Shown piece by piece: positions 40,296-50,643 of a stretch of 64,000 nucleotides of DNA. Location: NCBI RefSeq assembly GCF_016785085.1, contig NZ_JAENHO010000018.1, positions 1 through 64,000 of the forward strand, read 5' to 3'. Source of the DNA: Paractinoplanes lichenicola (lineage in GTDB: Bacteria > Actinomycetota > Actinomycetes > Mycobacteriales > Micromonosporaceae). Position 1 is the stretch's first letter; every line of letters begins with the position of its first letter. The notes beneath the pieces are model-generated. The model was not told the origin of the DNA and searched no databases. It saw nothing but the letters and a program-made list of their open reading frames with translations. The translations under genes and the position numbers were made by a program.

Positions 40296-43200
40296 TTATT
40301 CGCCGTCTGATGTGCCGCGCAGCGCCTCGAGAAAGTCGTCAACCATGCTCGCGGGCACGATGCTCCTGACGGCGGCGATGAACGCTTCGTCGGCAATGTG
40401 TTCTCGTACCTTGACGATGCCAACGAGGGCATTGCCAGGCCATAACCCGGTGTCCTCGTGCCAGTAGATCGCGGAGCTGAGCATTGCGGTGAGCGCCTCC
40501 TCATGGCGATCCTGCACATGGCAAAGCACGCCGAGCTGGTGATAGACGGTGGCGATATTCGACCGGTCGTTGAAGCTCAGGAAGATGTCGAGAGCTTGTC
40601 GGTAGTGGCGTTCGGCTTCGTTGACCCGTTGTCGCTCCTGGGCCGTCGAGCCGAGTTGGTAGTAGGTGATGGCGGCGCTGTGCCGGTCCTCGAGATCTAA
40701 GTAGATGTCGAGGGCTTGTCGGTAGTGGCGTTCTGCTTCGCCGAACCGGCGTCGGGTCCGCGTCACCACACCGAGTTGATGATGTGCGGTGGCCTGACCC
40801 TTGCGGTCATCGGTGTTCTCGCGGATGGTCAGTTCCACCCGGTAATAGTGTTCGGCGTCGTCGAGGCGGTGTTGGTCCAGAGCCGTACGGCCGGCGAAGC
40901 CGTTCAAGAAGGCGCTTTCGAGTTGGCTGTGTCCACCTCCGTCCGCCCGATGCCGGTTCAATACATCGGCCAGAAGCTGGGCGAAAGCGGCTAATTGATT
41001 GCGGCGTCGAAGGTAAACGGCGATTGCCGCGACGAGAACCTCGATGTACTGGCCCGTATCGGTGCCGTGCTCGATCGCGGTAATGAGATTGGCGTACATG
41101 GCCTGGGCGAGCGCCTGCCCCACGGCACGACTTCGAGGATCGAGCCCGGTGAGCAGGTCGTGGATTGCTTTGGCCAGGCCGAGGTGCAGCCGATAATGCG
41201 CATGGCGGGCCGCTGCCGTCAGGTCGGGTTGATTGTTGAGCCGGGTCCGGAGGAAGTACGGCAGGATCGGCACCACCTCCGCGAGTGGGAGGAACTGATG
41301 GGGCGTGGCCAGGCCGACCCGGGCGGTCTCGTTGATCGCCGCCGCGAGGTCGATGGTGCCGAGAGCCCGAACCGAATCGATTGCCTCCAATTCCTCTTGA
41401 TATGCGGAGAGGACCGGACCAGTGGGGATGGTGGCGGTGAAGGGGGCCAGCAACAACATCGACTGTTGCACCGTGGGATCGAGGTTGCCGTGGCTGTATT
41501 CGATGGCGCGCCTGATGATCCCGACCGGGTCGGCGGCGACATCTCCCTGCTGTAGCTGCGCCAGGATCTCGGCCGGCGTCGTGGTGCCGAGCGCCGGCAG
41601 CACTACAGTCATCGGCAACGGATAACCGCCGAGCAACTTGACGAGCTCCCGCAGCGCATCGCGATGGCCGGGGTCGCTGCGATAGTGGCTGCCCCCATGC
41701 TCGTGCAGGATCCGCTCGACCAACTGGGACGCAGCCTGCGGGTCCAACCCCGGCAGGTCGTACGAGTTGCCCGCGACCAGCCAGCCCTCGTCCTGCCGCG
41801 AACCGATCAGCACCAGGCTGCGGCCCCCGCGCAGCCGCCGCAGCAGCTCCACCAGCCGATCCCGCTGCGGCGAGTCGAGAGCGTGCGGGATGGCCGCCGG
41901 GCTGGCCGTGATCGACTCGGCGTTGTCCAGCACGAGCAGAAAGCGGCGGGCCCGTAGCAGCCCGGCGATCCGTTCCAGCCGGGCCGACTCGCTGAAGGAG
42001 TCGAGCACCGTCTGCTCGACCGCGGTCAGCAGCTTCTTGGCGATCTCCCGCACGATCTGGTCAGCCGTCCACGCCCGATCCTCGTACGAGAACGCGAACA
42101 CCCGCTCGACCAACCCGGTGCGGTGCCACCACCAGCCCAGATGCGCCAGCAACGTGGACTTGCCGGCCCCGGCCATGCCCCGTACGAGCAGCTCGTTGCC
42201 GGCCATCAGCAGCCGGCGTTCGATGGCCTGCACATCCAGGTCACGGCCGACAAACCCGTACCGGGGTGAAGGCTCCGGACCGACCTCGGCCTCCCGCTCG
42301 TAGAACTCGGCCTCCTCGGCCGGGGTGCGCGCCCGCAGCCGAAGGTCGAACGGCCGCTGGCTGAAGACCACCGGCAGCACCCAGTCCTCCAGGTCGATGA
42401 CCTGGTCGAAGTAGCCGCGCCGCCCCCGCTTCTCGAACAGCGCCCGCCGCGCGGCATGAGCCGCCTCGATCGGCCTCGACCCCGCGGCGAATTTCCCGTA
42501 GAGCACCGGCATCGCCGCCGCGGCCGCGGAGACTGTCACCGAGTACGCCATCCCCACCGCCAACGGCACACCGGCCTGCGCCAGCTGCTGCGCCAGGCCG
42601 GCCTCGGTGGCCGACTGGGTCGCCGACTGGCAGGCGTTGAGCACCGCGACCGGGACCCGATGCTCGGCCAGCAGCTCCGCCACCTGCTTAGCCGGCACGG
42701 GCTGGGCCACTCCGTCCGTAGCGGTCTCGAAGAACAGCACCCCCTGCTGCCCCTCGAACGCCGGCACCTCGGCCGGATCGAACGTCAACCGCCCGCCCCG
42801 ACGGCCCTCTTCCAGGGTTTTGTGGGCACCGAACAGGCCGTGCACGTCGAAATGCACCACCTGGAACCAGCCGGTGCCGACCGTCTCCGACTTCGCCTGC
42901 AGCGCATCCCGCAGCGCCGCCCACGTGCCCGGCCGCACGAACTCCACCGTCACCGGCACGTCGGCCTGCCGCAGCGCCTCCAGCAGCGGCCGCGACACCG
43001 TCCGGTAGCCCACGTCCTTAGGCCCGTCGGGCCGGGCCGTGACCACCAGAATGTTCACCGCTGCCCGATCGGCCGGCAGGTCGAACCGCGTCCCCTGCCC
43101 GGTCACCCGGCGGGTCAGCGGCAACCGCACCGCCAGCGGGGTCGCGTACTCCGGGTCGCGCAGCGTCTCCCAGTGCAACCGGTGCAGCCCGGCCGAGCCG

Positions 43201-43517
43201 ACCACCTCGATCCGGCAACCGTCGAACCCGGACTCCCGCAGCTTCCGGTAGCTGTGCCGCGCCTCCTCGTCGGCGAAGAGCTGCCCGAACAACGCGCGGC
43301 CGTAGTCGGCCACCGCCAGCGCCGCCGCGTCCCGGCGGTCCCAGTCGAGGAACGGGTAGCGCAGGTGCTCCTCGAAATACCAGACCAGTTCTTGTTCCTG
43401 GGCCGCGTCGAACGGGCCGGCCACCACCGCGGTGTGCTCGGCGTCGCCGACCCGTACGTCGACCGAGAAGGAGCCGTCGGCGCCCGCCGACCGTTCCCGG
43501 ACCGCGATCACCGTCAT
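40296..43517 (-). CDS. CHAT protease - STAND ATPase - TPR protein
   Basis: A 1073-residue multidomain protein. A caspase-like CHAT domain (about 170-400) has His226 in HFDVHGLFG and Cys296 in VLNACQSATQS, the expected dyad. Then comes a STAND/NB-ARC-type NTPase (about 420-740) with the P-loop VRGMAGAGKSTLL (Lys453) and Walker B FLLVLDNAES. Tetratricopeptide repeats at the C-terminus (about 865-1040) contain near-identical RHYRQALDI units. This order (protease effector, switch ATPase, sensor repeats) is that of NLR-like immune or cell-death proteins. No partner substrate, gasdermin or CRISPR gene is adjacent. ATG 43517 overlaps the stop of a 10-codon leader. Function in phage defence is inferred. 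Confidence 0.92.
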   Translation of the reverse strand: MTVIAVRERSAGADGSFSVDVRVGDAEHTAVVAGPFDAAQEQELVWYFEEHLRYPFLDWDRRDAAALAVADYGRALFGQLFADEEARHSYRKLRESGFDGCRIEVVGSAGLHRLHWETLRDPEYATPLAVRLPLTRRVTGQGTRFDLPADRAAVNILVVTARPDGPKDVGYRTVSRPLLEALRQADVPVTVEFVRPGTWAALRDALQAKSETVGTGWFQVVHFDVHGLFGAHKTLEEGRRGGRLTFDPAEVPAFEGQQGVLFFETATDGVAQPVPAKQVAELLAEHRVPVAVLNACQSATQSATEAGLAQQLAQAGVPLAVGMAYSVTVSAAAAAMPVLYGKFAAGSRPIEAAHAARRALFEKRGRRGYFDQVIDLEDWVLPVVFSQRPFDLRLRARTPAEEAEFYEREAEVGPEPSPRYGFVGRDLDVQAIERRLLMAGNELLVRGMAGAGKSTLLAHLGWWWHRTGLVERVFAFSYEDRAWTADQIVREIAKKLLTAVEQTVLDSFSESARLERIAGLLRARRFLLVLDNAESITASPAAIPHALDSPQRDRLVELLRRLRGGRSLVLIGSRQDEGWLVAGNSYDLPGLDPQAASQLVERILHEHGGSHYRSDPGHRDALRELVKLLGGYPLPMTVVLPALGTTTPAEILAQLQQGDVAADPVGIIRRAIEYSHGNLDPTVQQSMLLLAPFTATIPTGPVLSAYQEELEAIDSVRALGTIDLAAAINETARVGLATPHQFLPLAEVVPILPYFLRTRLNNQPDLTAAARHAHYRLHLGLAKAIHDLLTGLDPRSRAVGQALAQAMYANLITAIEHGTDTGQYIEVLVAAIAVYLRRRNQLAAFAQLLADVLNRHRADGGGHSQLESAFLNGFAGRTALDQHRLDDAEHYYRVELTIRENTDDRKGQATAHHQLGVVTRTRRRFGEAERHYRQALDIYLDLEDRHSAAITYYQLGSTAQERQRVNEAERHYRQALDIFLSFNDRSNIATVYHQLGVLCHVQDRHEEALTAMLSSAIYWHEDTGLWPGNALVGIVKVREHIADEAFIAAVRSIVPASMVDDFLEALRGTSDGE

Positions 43518-43546
43518 GATCGGACCGCGACGAGCAACCGACCCAC
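43514..43546 (-). CDS. possible 10-codon leader peptide coupled to the CHAT gene
   Basis: GTG 43546 lies four bases after AGGAGG (43551-43556) and encodes MGRLLVAVRS. Its TGA stop overlaps the CHAT-gene ATG as ATGA. The CHAT start itself has no ribosome site, so translation may depend on ribosomes finishing this leader. Confidence 0.35.
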   Translation of the reverse strand: MGRLLVAVRS

Positions 43547-43685
43547 AACGCCTCCTCAGTGACTGCCGATCAACCACCAAACCACCGGGCCGCCGAGTCA
43601 CGGAAGCGACGTCACTCCATCAATACCGAACGAACATCCATCCGTCCGCGCCGATCATCCACCCGATTCCGGGGTCGTCCCGGCC

Positions 43686-44696
43686 TTACTCGGGTGCCGC
43701 GTCGTGGCCGCTGTTGGCGAGGGTGTCGTACGGGAACGGCAGCGGATCAATCACGGTCACCGCGTTCAGCCGGTCCACCAGCGCGGCGTCCAGGTCCCAG
43801 TCGGCAGCGCCCAAATTGGACTCCAGCTGTTCCACGTTTCGCGCCCCGATGATCGGCGCTGTCACTGCCGGCCGCTGCAGCAGCCAGTTCAGCGCCACCT
43901 GAGCCGGTTCCCGCCCGATCTCCTTGGCCACCGCCGTCAGCTCGTCCAGCACCCGCCAGGTGCGGTCGTTGTCGTAGACGCCCCAGCGTTCGCCCCAGTT
44001 CTGAGCCTCGGCCATGCCGATCCGGCTGTTCGCCGGGGCCGAGCCGCCCCGCGTGTAGCGCCCGGTCAGCCACCCGCCGCGCAGCGGGCTCCACGGCAGC
44101 ACGCCCAGCCCGGCGTCGGCCGCCAGCGGGCCCTGCTCCCATTCGAACTCGCGGTCGAGCAGGTTGTAGCGGGGCTGGATGGCGGCGAACGGTTCCCAGC
44201 CGCGTTTGTCGGCGACGCCGAGCGCCTTCTGGATCTGCCAGGCGGCCCAGTTGCTGACGGCCAGGTAGCGCACCTTGCCGCTGGTCACCAGCAGGTCGAG
44301 GGTGCGGACGACCTCGTCGACGGAGGCGGCCGGGTCCCAGCCGTGCACGTGGTAGAGGTCGATGTGGTCGGTGCCGAGCCGGCGCAGGCTGCCCTCGGCC
44401 GCGGCCAGCATGTGTTTGCGGCCGAGCCCGGCGCGGTTGCCGCCGGGACCCCAGCGCACCTTGGTCGAGATCACCCAGTCGTCACGGTCGTGTTGTTTGA
44501 GCCAGCGGCCGACGATTTCCTCGCTGCGCCCCGCCCCGTAGGCGTCGGCAGTGTCGAGGAACATGCCGCCGGCTTCGGCGAACCGGTCCATCAGGCGGAT
44601 GCTGGTCTGTTCGTCGGCCTCCCGCCCGAAGGTCATCGCCCCGAGGCAGAGCTCGCTGACGGCCAGGGAGGTGCGGCCCAGAAATCGATAGCGCAT
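43686..44696 (-). CDS. aldo/keto reductase
   Basis: A 336-residue NADPH-dependent oxidoreductase with the catalytic tetrad: DTADAYGAGRSEE (Asp, Tyr), ISTKVRWG (Lys) and LYHVHGWD (His). It begins MRYRFLGRTSLAVSELCLGA, typical of the AKR11/12-like group acting on sugars, aldehydes or pyridoxal. It is divergent from a MocR-type regulator 47 bp away, which may control it. TAGGGT ends 7 bases before the ATG, so the transcript is probably leaderless. Confidence 0.93.
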   Translation of the reverse strand: MRYRFLGRTSLAVSELCLGAMTFGREADEQTSIRLMDRFAEAGGMFLDTADAYGAGRSEEIVGRWLKQHDRDDWVISTKVRWGPGGNRAGLGRKHMLAAAEGSLRRLGTDHIDLYHVHGWDPAASVDEVVRTLDLLVTSGKVRYLAVSNWAAWQIQKALGVADKRGWEPFAAIQPRYNLLDREFEWEQGPLAADAGLGVLPWSPLRGGWLTGRYTRGGSAPANSRIGMAEAQNWGERWGVYDNDRTWRVLDELTAVAKEIGREPAQVALNWLLQRPAVTAPIIGARNVEQLESNLGAADWDLDAALVDRLNAVTVIDPLPFPYDTLANSGHDAAPE

Positions 44697-44703
44697 GGTG
44701 GCG

Positions 44704-44735
44704 ACCCTACGATCGGATCGGTCTGCGCCTACGAT
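44704..44735. promoter_or_regulatory. overlapping divergent -10 elements, AKR and MocR genes
   Basis: On the minus strand, TAGGGT (44709-44704) lies 7 bases before the AKR start at 44696. On the plus strand, TACGAT (44730-44735) lies 8 bases before the MocR start at 44744. The two promoters share 47 bp, and a repeated CGATCGGATCGG stretch between them could hold a regulator site. Confidence 0.45.
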
Positions 44736-44743
44736 CCATTTCC

Positions 44744-46111
44744 ATGCCGGTTTCCCGTACCAATCTGGCCTGGGAGACGCTACTCGAGCTGCCCGCGCGA
44801 GGTCCCCGGCACGTCGCCCTGGCCTCGGCTCTGCGCTCGGCGATCCGGTCGGGGCGGGTGCCGGCCGGGGCCGCGTTGCCGCCGAGCCGGCTGCTGGCGC
44901 CGGCGCTGGGCTGCTCGCGGTGGGTCGTCACGCAGGCGTACGCCCAGCTGGCGACGGAGGGCTACGTCGAGGGCCGGACGGGTTCGGCCACGCGGGTGCG
45001 GTATCAGGGCAGCCAGCCACCAACGGTCCCGATGACTCCGGACAAGAAGCCGCTCGACCTGGCCCCCGGCCTGCCTGACCTTCGATTCTTCCCCCGCCGC
45101 CAGTGGGCCGACGCGTTGTCCGCAGCAGCCGCCACCGCCGACCTCGGCTATCCACCCCCGGACGGCCTGCCGGAACTGAGAACGGTCCTCGCCGAATACC
45201 TGAACCGCTCGCGGGGAGCCGCCGCCGACCCGTCCTCCGTCGTGATCTGCAACGGCATCCGCGACGCGGTCGGCCGGCTCTGCCGGGGCCTGTTCGCCGC
45301 CGGTCATCGAGCGATCGCCGTCGAGGATCCGGGTTGGGGCGCCCTGCGCGCGGTCGCCGCCGACGCGGGCCTGCGGCCCTGGCCGGTCCCGGTCGACAGT
45401 GACGGCTTGCGGGTGGCCGAGCTTCCTTCCCCCGTACGGGCGGTGCTCCTCTCCCCGGCCCACCAGTTCCCGACCGGGGCCGTCCTGTCCCCGGCCCGCC
45501 GGGCGGCCCTGATCGACTGGGCGCGGTCGGTCGACGGGGTGATCGTCGAGGACGAGTACGACAGCGAGTTCCGCTACGACCGCAAGCCGGTAGGGTGCCT
45601 GCAGGGCCTCGACCCGTCGCGGGTGGTGCTGGTCGGCTCGGCCCACAAGACGCTGGCCCCGGCGGTCGGGGTCGGCTGGGCGGTGGCGCCACCGCAATGG
45701 CGTACGGCGTTGGCCACCGGCGCCCCGGCGTCGCCGATCGACCAGGCGGCGTTCGCCGGGTTCGTCGCCGCGGGCCGGTACGATCGGCATCTGCATCGCG
45801 CCCGTCAGCGTTACCGCGCCCGCCGTGACCTGCTGATCGCCTCGCTCCGGGAAAGCCTGCCCGGCTGCACCACCCAGGGTGTCGCGGCCGGTCTGCACGT
45901 GGTCTGCTCGTGGCCCGGGCTCGACGAGGGCGCGCTGGCGGCGGCCGCGCGGTCGGCCGGCGTCGCCGTGATGACGCTGGCCGACTACCGGGTCGCGCCG
46001 GGGCCGCCGGGGCTGGTGCTCGGCTACGGCAACATCGGCGACGCGGCCGTTCCGCGGGCGGTCAGTGTTCTCGCACGCGGCCATCGCGAATCAGGAAGTG
46101 GGCCTGCTTGA
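44744..46111 (+). CDS. MocR/PdxR-family regulator (GntR HTH fused to aminotransferase fold)
   Basis: A 455-residue protein. A GntR winged helix (about 20-90; LPPSRLLAPALGCSRWVVTQ) is fused to a class I aminotransferase-like domain with VEDPGWGALRAVAADAGL, VIVEDEYDSEFRYDRKPVG and the PLP lysine in SAHKTLAPAVGVGWA. MocR proteins sense PLP or amino-acid aldimines; PdxR members control vitamin B6 genes. The divergent AKR is the likely target, perhaps a pyridoxal reductase. It overlaps the converging Lrp gene by 50 bp. Confidence 0.93.
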   Translation: MPVSRTNLAWETLLELPARGPRHVALASALRSAIRSGRVPAGAALPPSRLLAPALGCSRWVVTQAYAQLATEGYVEGRTGSATRVRYQGSQPPTVPMTPDKKPLDLAPGLPDLRFFPRRQWADALSAAAATADLGYPPPDGLPELRTVLAEYLNRSRGAAADPSSVVICNGIRDAVGRLCRGLFAAGHRAIAVEDPGWGALRAVAADAGLRPWPVPVDSDGLRVAELPSPVRAVLLSPAHQFPTGAVLSPARRAALIDWARSVDGVIVEDEYDSEFRYDRKPVGCLQGLDPSRVVLVGSAHKTLAPAVGVGWAVAPPQWRTALATGAPASPIDQAAFAGFVAAGRYDRHLHRARQRYRARRDLLIASLRESLPGCTTQGVAAGLHVVCSWPGLDEGALAAAARSAGVAVMTLADYRVAPGPPGLVLGYGNIGDAAVPRAVSVLARGHRESGSGPA

Positions 46112-47045
46112 CGCGGGCCAGCAGCGGCACCGTCTCGACTGATTGCACGCCCGGGATGGCCGCCACCTTCGTCGTCAGGTAGTGGTAGAGCGCGGCCGCG
46201 TCGCGGCACATGGCTGAGGCCATCAGGTTGGTCTTGCCGGTGACGGCGGCGGCGTAGGCCAGTTCGGTGTGGTCGGCCAGCTGGGCGCCCACGTCGGCGA
46301 GGTGGGCCGGGGCGACGGTGAACCACAGGGTGGCCACGGTGTGGATGCCGACCGCCGTGTTCGCCACGTCCAGGTCGAAATAGACGGCGCCGGCCGTGGT
46401 CAGCGTCGCTACCCGCTGCGCGACCTGGCGTTGCGTCCAGCCGGTGGCCGCGGCCAGCGAGGCCCAGCTGGCCCGGCCGTCGCGCACCAGCGCCTCGAGC
46501 AGCGGGGTGTCGGCCTCCTCAACCCGTACGGACTGGTCGTGGTGGATCTCGGGGACGCCCTCGAGCAGAGCCGTCCGCTGGCCGGCGTCGAGCTCGTGGC
46601 CGGGCGCCAGCCAGTCGGACTCGCCGCGGCCCACGAAGCGGTGCAGCAGCTGGTGGGCGCTGAAGGTGAGCACGCTCGACGCCCGGGGCAGCTGGTGCAG
46701 CAGGCCGGCCCGCTGGTCGTCGACGAGGGCCTGGCAGGTGATCTCGGCCCCGCCCGCGCCGATGCTGACCCAGGACGTGTCGTCGCGGCGGGCCAGCGCG
46801 TCGGCCAGGGCCTGCGCGGTGCCGGGGCGGCAGCCGATCCGCAGCGTCCAATACGACTTGCCGGGCTGACGGGTCGGGTTGGCCCGGGCCAGCACCCGCA
46901 CCACGCCCGCCGAGCGCAGCCGCTGATAGCGCCGCGCGACGGTCTGCTCCGAGACGCCGATCACGGCGGCGACGCGGGCGAACGGCGCCCGGGGGAACAG
47001 CTGCAACGCGTGCAGGATCTGTTGATCGATCCGGTCGGGCGCCAC
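46062..47045 (-). CDS. double-domain Lrp/AsnC-family regulator
   Basis: A 327-residue fusion of two AsnC-type units, about twice the usual 150. The first helix-turn-helix is at about 7-55 (RVAAVIGVSEQTVARRYQRL) and the second near 175-220 (SLAAATGWTQRQVAQRVATL), each followed by a ligand-binding ferredoxin-like domain. Such fused forms are common in actinobacteria. Target genes are unknown. The 3' end overlaps the MocR gene tail to tail by 50 bp. GTG start 47045. Confidence 0.9.
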   Translation of the reverse strand: MAPDRIDQQILHALQLFPRAPFARVAAVIGVSEQTVARRYQRLRSAGVVRVLARANPTRQPGKSYWTLRIGCRPGTAQALADALARRDDTSWVSIGAGGAEITCQALVDDQRAGLLHQLPRASSVLTFSAHQLLHRFVGRGESDWLAPGHELDAGQRTALLEGVPEIHHDQSVRVEEADTPLLEALVRDGRASWASLAAATGWTQRQVAQRVATLTTAGAVYFDLDVANTAVGIHTVATLWFTVAPAHLADVGAQLADHTELAYAAAVTGKTNLMASAMCRDAAALYHYLTTKVAAIPGVQSVETVPLLARVKQAHFLIRDGRVREH

Positions 47046-47166
47046 CAGGGGATTCTACGGGTCCGGGCCGAGGTGACCTTGTCCCCTCGGCGAGGGATGG
47101 GAACACGCCGGATGACCGTCTTAGGGTCGTTCAACCGATTTGCCACGCTGGATCGAGGAGCCGCCG

Positions 47167-47850
47167 ATGTCCACGTTCCGCGCGACCAGCAACACGCCGC
47201 CCAAGGCCCGCGACCCGTTCCCGGCGGGCCCGCCCAGGAGCGAGATCCCGGACGGCCCGACCGAGAAGCTGGGTGAGGGGCCGCCGGTCAAGCGCCGCAA
47301 CTGGGGGTTGTTCCTGGCCACCGCGCTGGCCCTGTTCGCGCTGAACGTGGCCGGGGTGGCGATCTTCGTGGCCTGGCGGGCCTCCTACCTGGCCCGGGCG
47401 GCGCTGCAGCAGCAACCGGTCGCGGCAACCGCCGCCGCGCCGGCCGGGGACTTCGACGTCTCGTACGCCCAGGAGCCGCTGCGCGTGCAGGTGGGCTGCT
47501 CGGCCGTGCTCTTCCTCGACCTCGACGAGCCCCGGTCCAACGCCGGCGAGAAGGTCAGCGACCTGCGTTACGACAGCCGCTGCGGTGATCAGCTGCCCAG
47601 CCTGACCCTGGGCTCCGGGGCGGCGGGCGGCAGCCAGGTCAGGAGCAACGACACGGACGCGGCGGGGTGCGCGCGGGCGATCCGCACCAGCCCCATCGGG
47701 CCGGGGGCGAGCGTTCCCGTACGCAAGGGGGCCGTGCTCTGCGTGCTCACGGCGGCCAGCCCGGCCCGGATGGTGCTGGTCGAGATCACCGACGTCGGCA
47801 GGACCGGAACCGCTGGTATGCGGGCGACCTCCTGGAAAGTAGCGGCCTGA
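47167..47850 (+). CDS. hypothetical single-span membrane protein
   Basis: A 227-residue protein I do not recognise. A Pro-rich cytoplasmic head (residues 1-45) is followed by one membrane helix (LFLATALALFALNVAGVAIF, about 47-68). The extracytoplasmic domain has four Cys (VQVGCSAVLFLDLD; SRCGDQLPS; AAGCARAIR; AVLCVLTAAS), probably two disulfides. ATG 47167 follows GAGGAG; an upstream in-frame TTG at 47140 is less likely. It is divergent from the Lrp gene and 70 bp ahead of aspS. Confidence 0.75.
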   Translation: MSTFRATSNTPPKARDPFPAGPPRSEIPDGPTEKLGEGPPVKRRNWGLFLATALALFALNVAGVAIFVAWRASYLARAALQQQPVAATAAAPAGDFDVSYAQEPLRVQVGCSAVLFLDLDEPRSNAGEKVSDLRYDSRCGDQLPSLTLGSGAAGGSQVRSNDTDAAGCARAIRTSPIGPGASVPVRKGAVLCVLTAASPARMVLVEITDVGRTGTAGMRATSWKVAA

Positions 47851-47919
47851 CGGCGGTCGCGTCGGGCGCCCCTGACAGAATGTGCAGGCGCCCCGTGACA
47901 GCTGTGAGGAGACCTTCCC

Positions 47920-49722
<1,803 letters not shown>

Positions 49723-49780
49723 TTTGATCAGAGCATGAGCGAGCTTGCGAGCGAATCATCAGGCACAGTGCCCGGCTCAG

Positions 49781-49805
49781 GCCTCCGCCGTAGCGAAGCG
49801 GAGGC
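49781..49805 (+). promoter_or_regulatory. hairpin sequestering a ribosome binding site
   Basis: GCCTCCGC (49781-49788) pairs with GCGGAGGC (49798-49805) across a 9-nt loop. The 3' arm contains GGAGG (49800-49804), the Shine-Dalgarno for the gene starting at 49812. The preceding stretch holds another short palindrome (GGCAC-A-GTGCC, 49772-49782) and GAGCGAGCTTGCGAGCGAAT (49737-49756). Confidence 0.5.
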
Positions 49806-49811
49806 GGCGGC

Positions 49812-50606
49812 ATGAGCACACTCATCGTCGGCGCGTCCGGTTTCCTCGGCTCCGAAGTGGCCCGTCAGGCGATGGCCACCGACCAGGCGGTGGTGGGGAC
49901 AGCCACCACCGTCGCGGGTGGGTGGGTGCCGGTCGACATCACCGATCGCAAGGCGGTGCGGGCGCTCATCTCCGCCGTACGGCCCAAGCTTGTGATCAAC
50001 AGCACGCGGGGCGGCTGGCGGGTCGAGGCGGACGGGGCGGCCACTGTGGCCGCCGAGGCGGTGGCGGTCGGGGCCCGGCTCGTGCACGTCTCCACCGACG
50101 CCCTGCACGCGGGCCGACCGACGCCGTACACCGAAAGCGACGAGCCAACCCCCGTTTCCCTGTACGGCGCGGCCAAGGCGGCGGCCGAGACGGCGGTGGC
50201 CGCGATCGACCCGTCCGCGGTCATCGTGCGCACGTCCCTGATCTACGGCGGCGACACCAGCGGGCACGAGTCGTTCGTGCTCGGCCTGCTCAACGGGCAC
50301 CGCGGACTGCTGTTCAGCGACGAGATCCGCTGCCCGGTCCACGTCGCCGACCTGGCCGCGGCGCTGCTCGAACTGGCCGACTCGCGGTTCGCGGGCATCA
50401 TCAACGTGGCCGGCCCCGAGGCGATCTCGCGGGCCGACTTCGGCCGGCTGGTCGCCCGCGCCCGGGGCCTCGACGCTGACGCGCTCCCGGTCGGGCTCAG
50501 CGCCGAGGGTGGGCTCGGTCCGCGCCCGCTCGACGTGCGGCTCGACATCTCGCTGGCCCGCTCGGTGCTGCGGACCTCGCTCCGGCCGGTGTCGTCCATC
50601 GTGTAG
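49812..50606 (+). CDS. RmlD-like NAD(P)-dependent sugar-nucleotide reductase
   Basis: A 264-residue extended short-chain dehydrogenase. The Rossmann motif is IVGASGFLGSEVARQ, the catalytic Tyr-x3-Lys is SLYGAAKAAAET, and VIVRTSLIYGGDTSG is typical of dTDP-4-dehydrorhamnose reductase relatives. No other rhamnose genes are nearby, so the substrate is open. Its ribosome site lies in a hairpin (see 49781-49805), which suggests controlled translation. Confidence 0.87.
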   Translation: MSTLIVGASGFLGSEVARQAMATDQAVVGTATTVAGGWVPVDITDRKAVRALISAVRPKLVINSTRGGWRVEADGAATVAAEAVAVGARLVHVSTDALHAGRPTPYTESDEPTPVSLYGAAKAAAETAVAAIDPSAVIVRTSLIYGGDTSGHESFVLGLLNGHRGLLFSDEIRCPVHVADLAAALLELADSRFAGIINVAGPEAISRADFGRLVARARGLDADALPVGLSAEGGLGPRPLDVRLDISLARSVLRTSLRPVSSIV

Positions 50607-50643
50607 CCCGGCCCGATCCCGCCGGTCGTGTGAGACTGACCGG

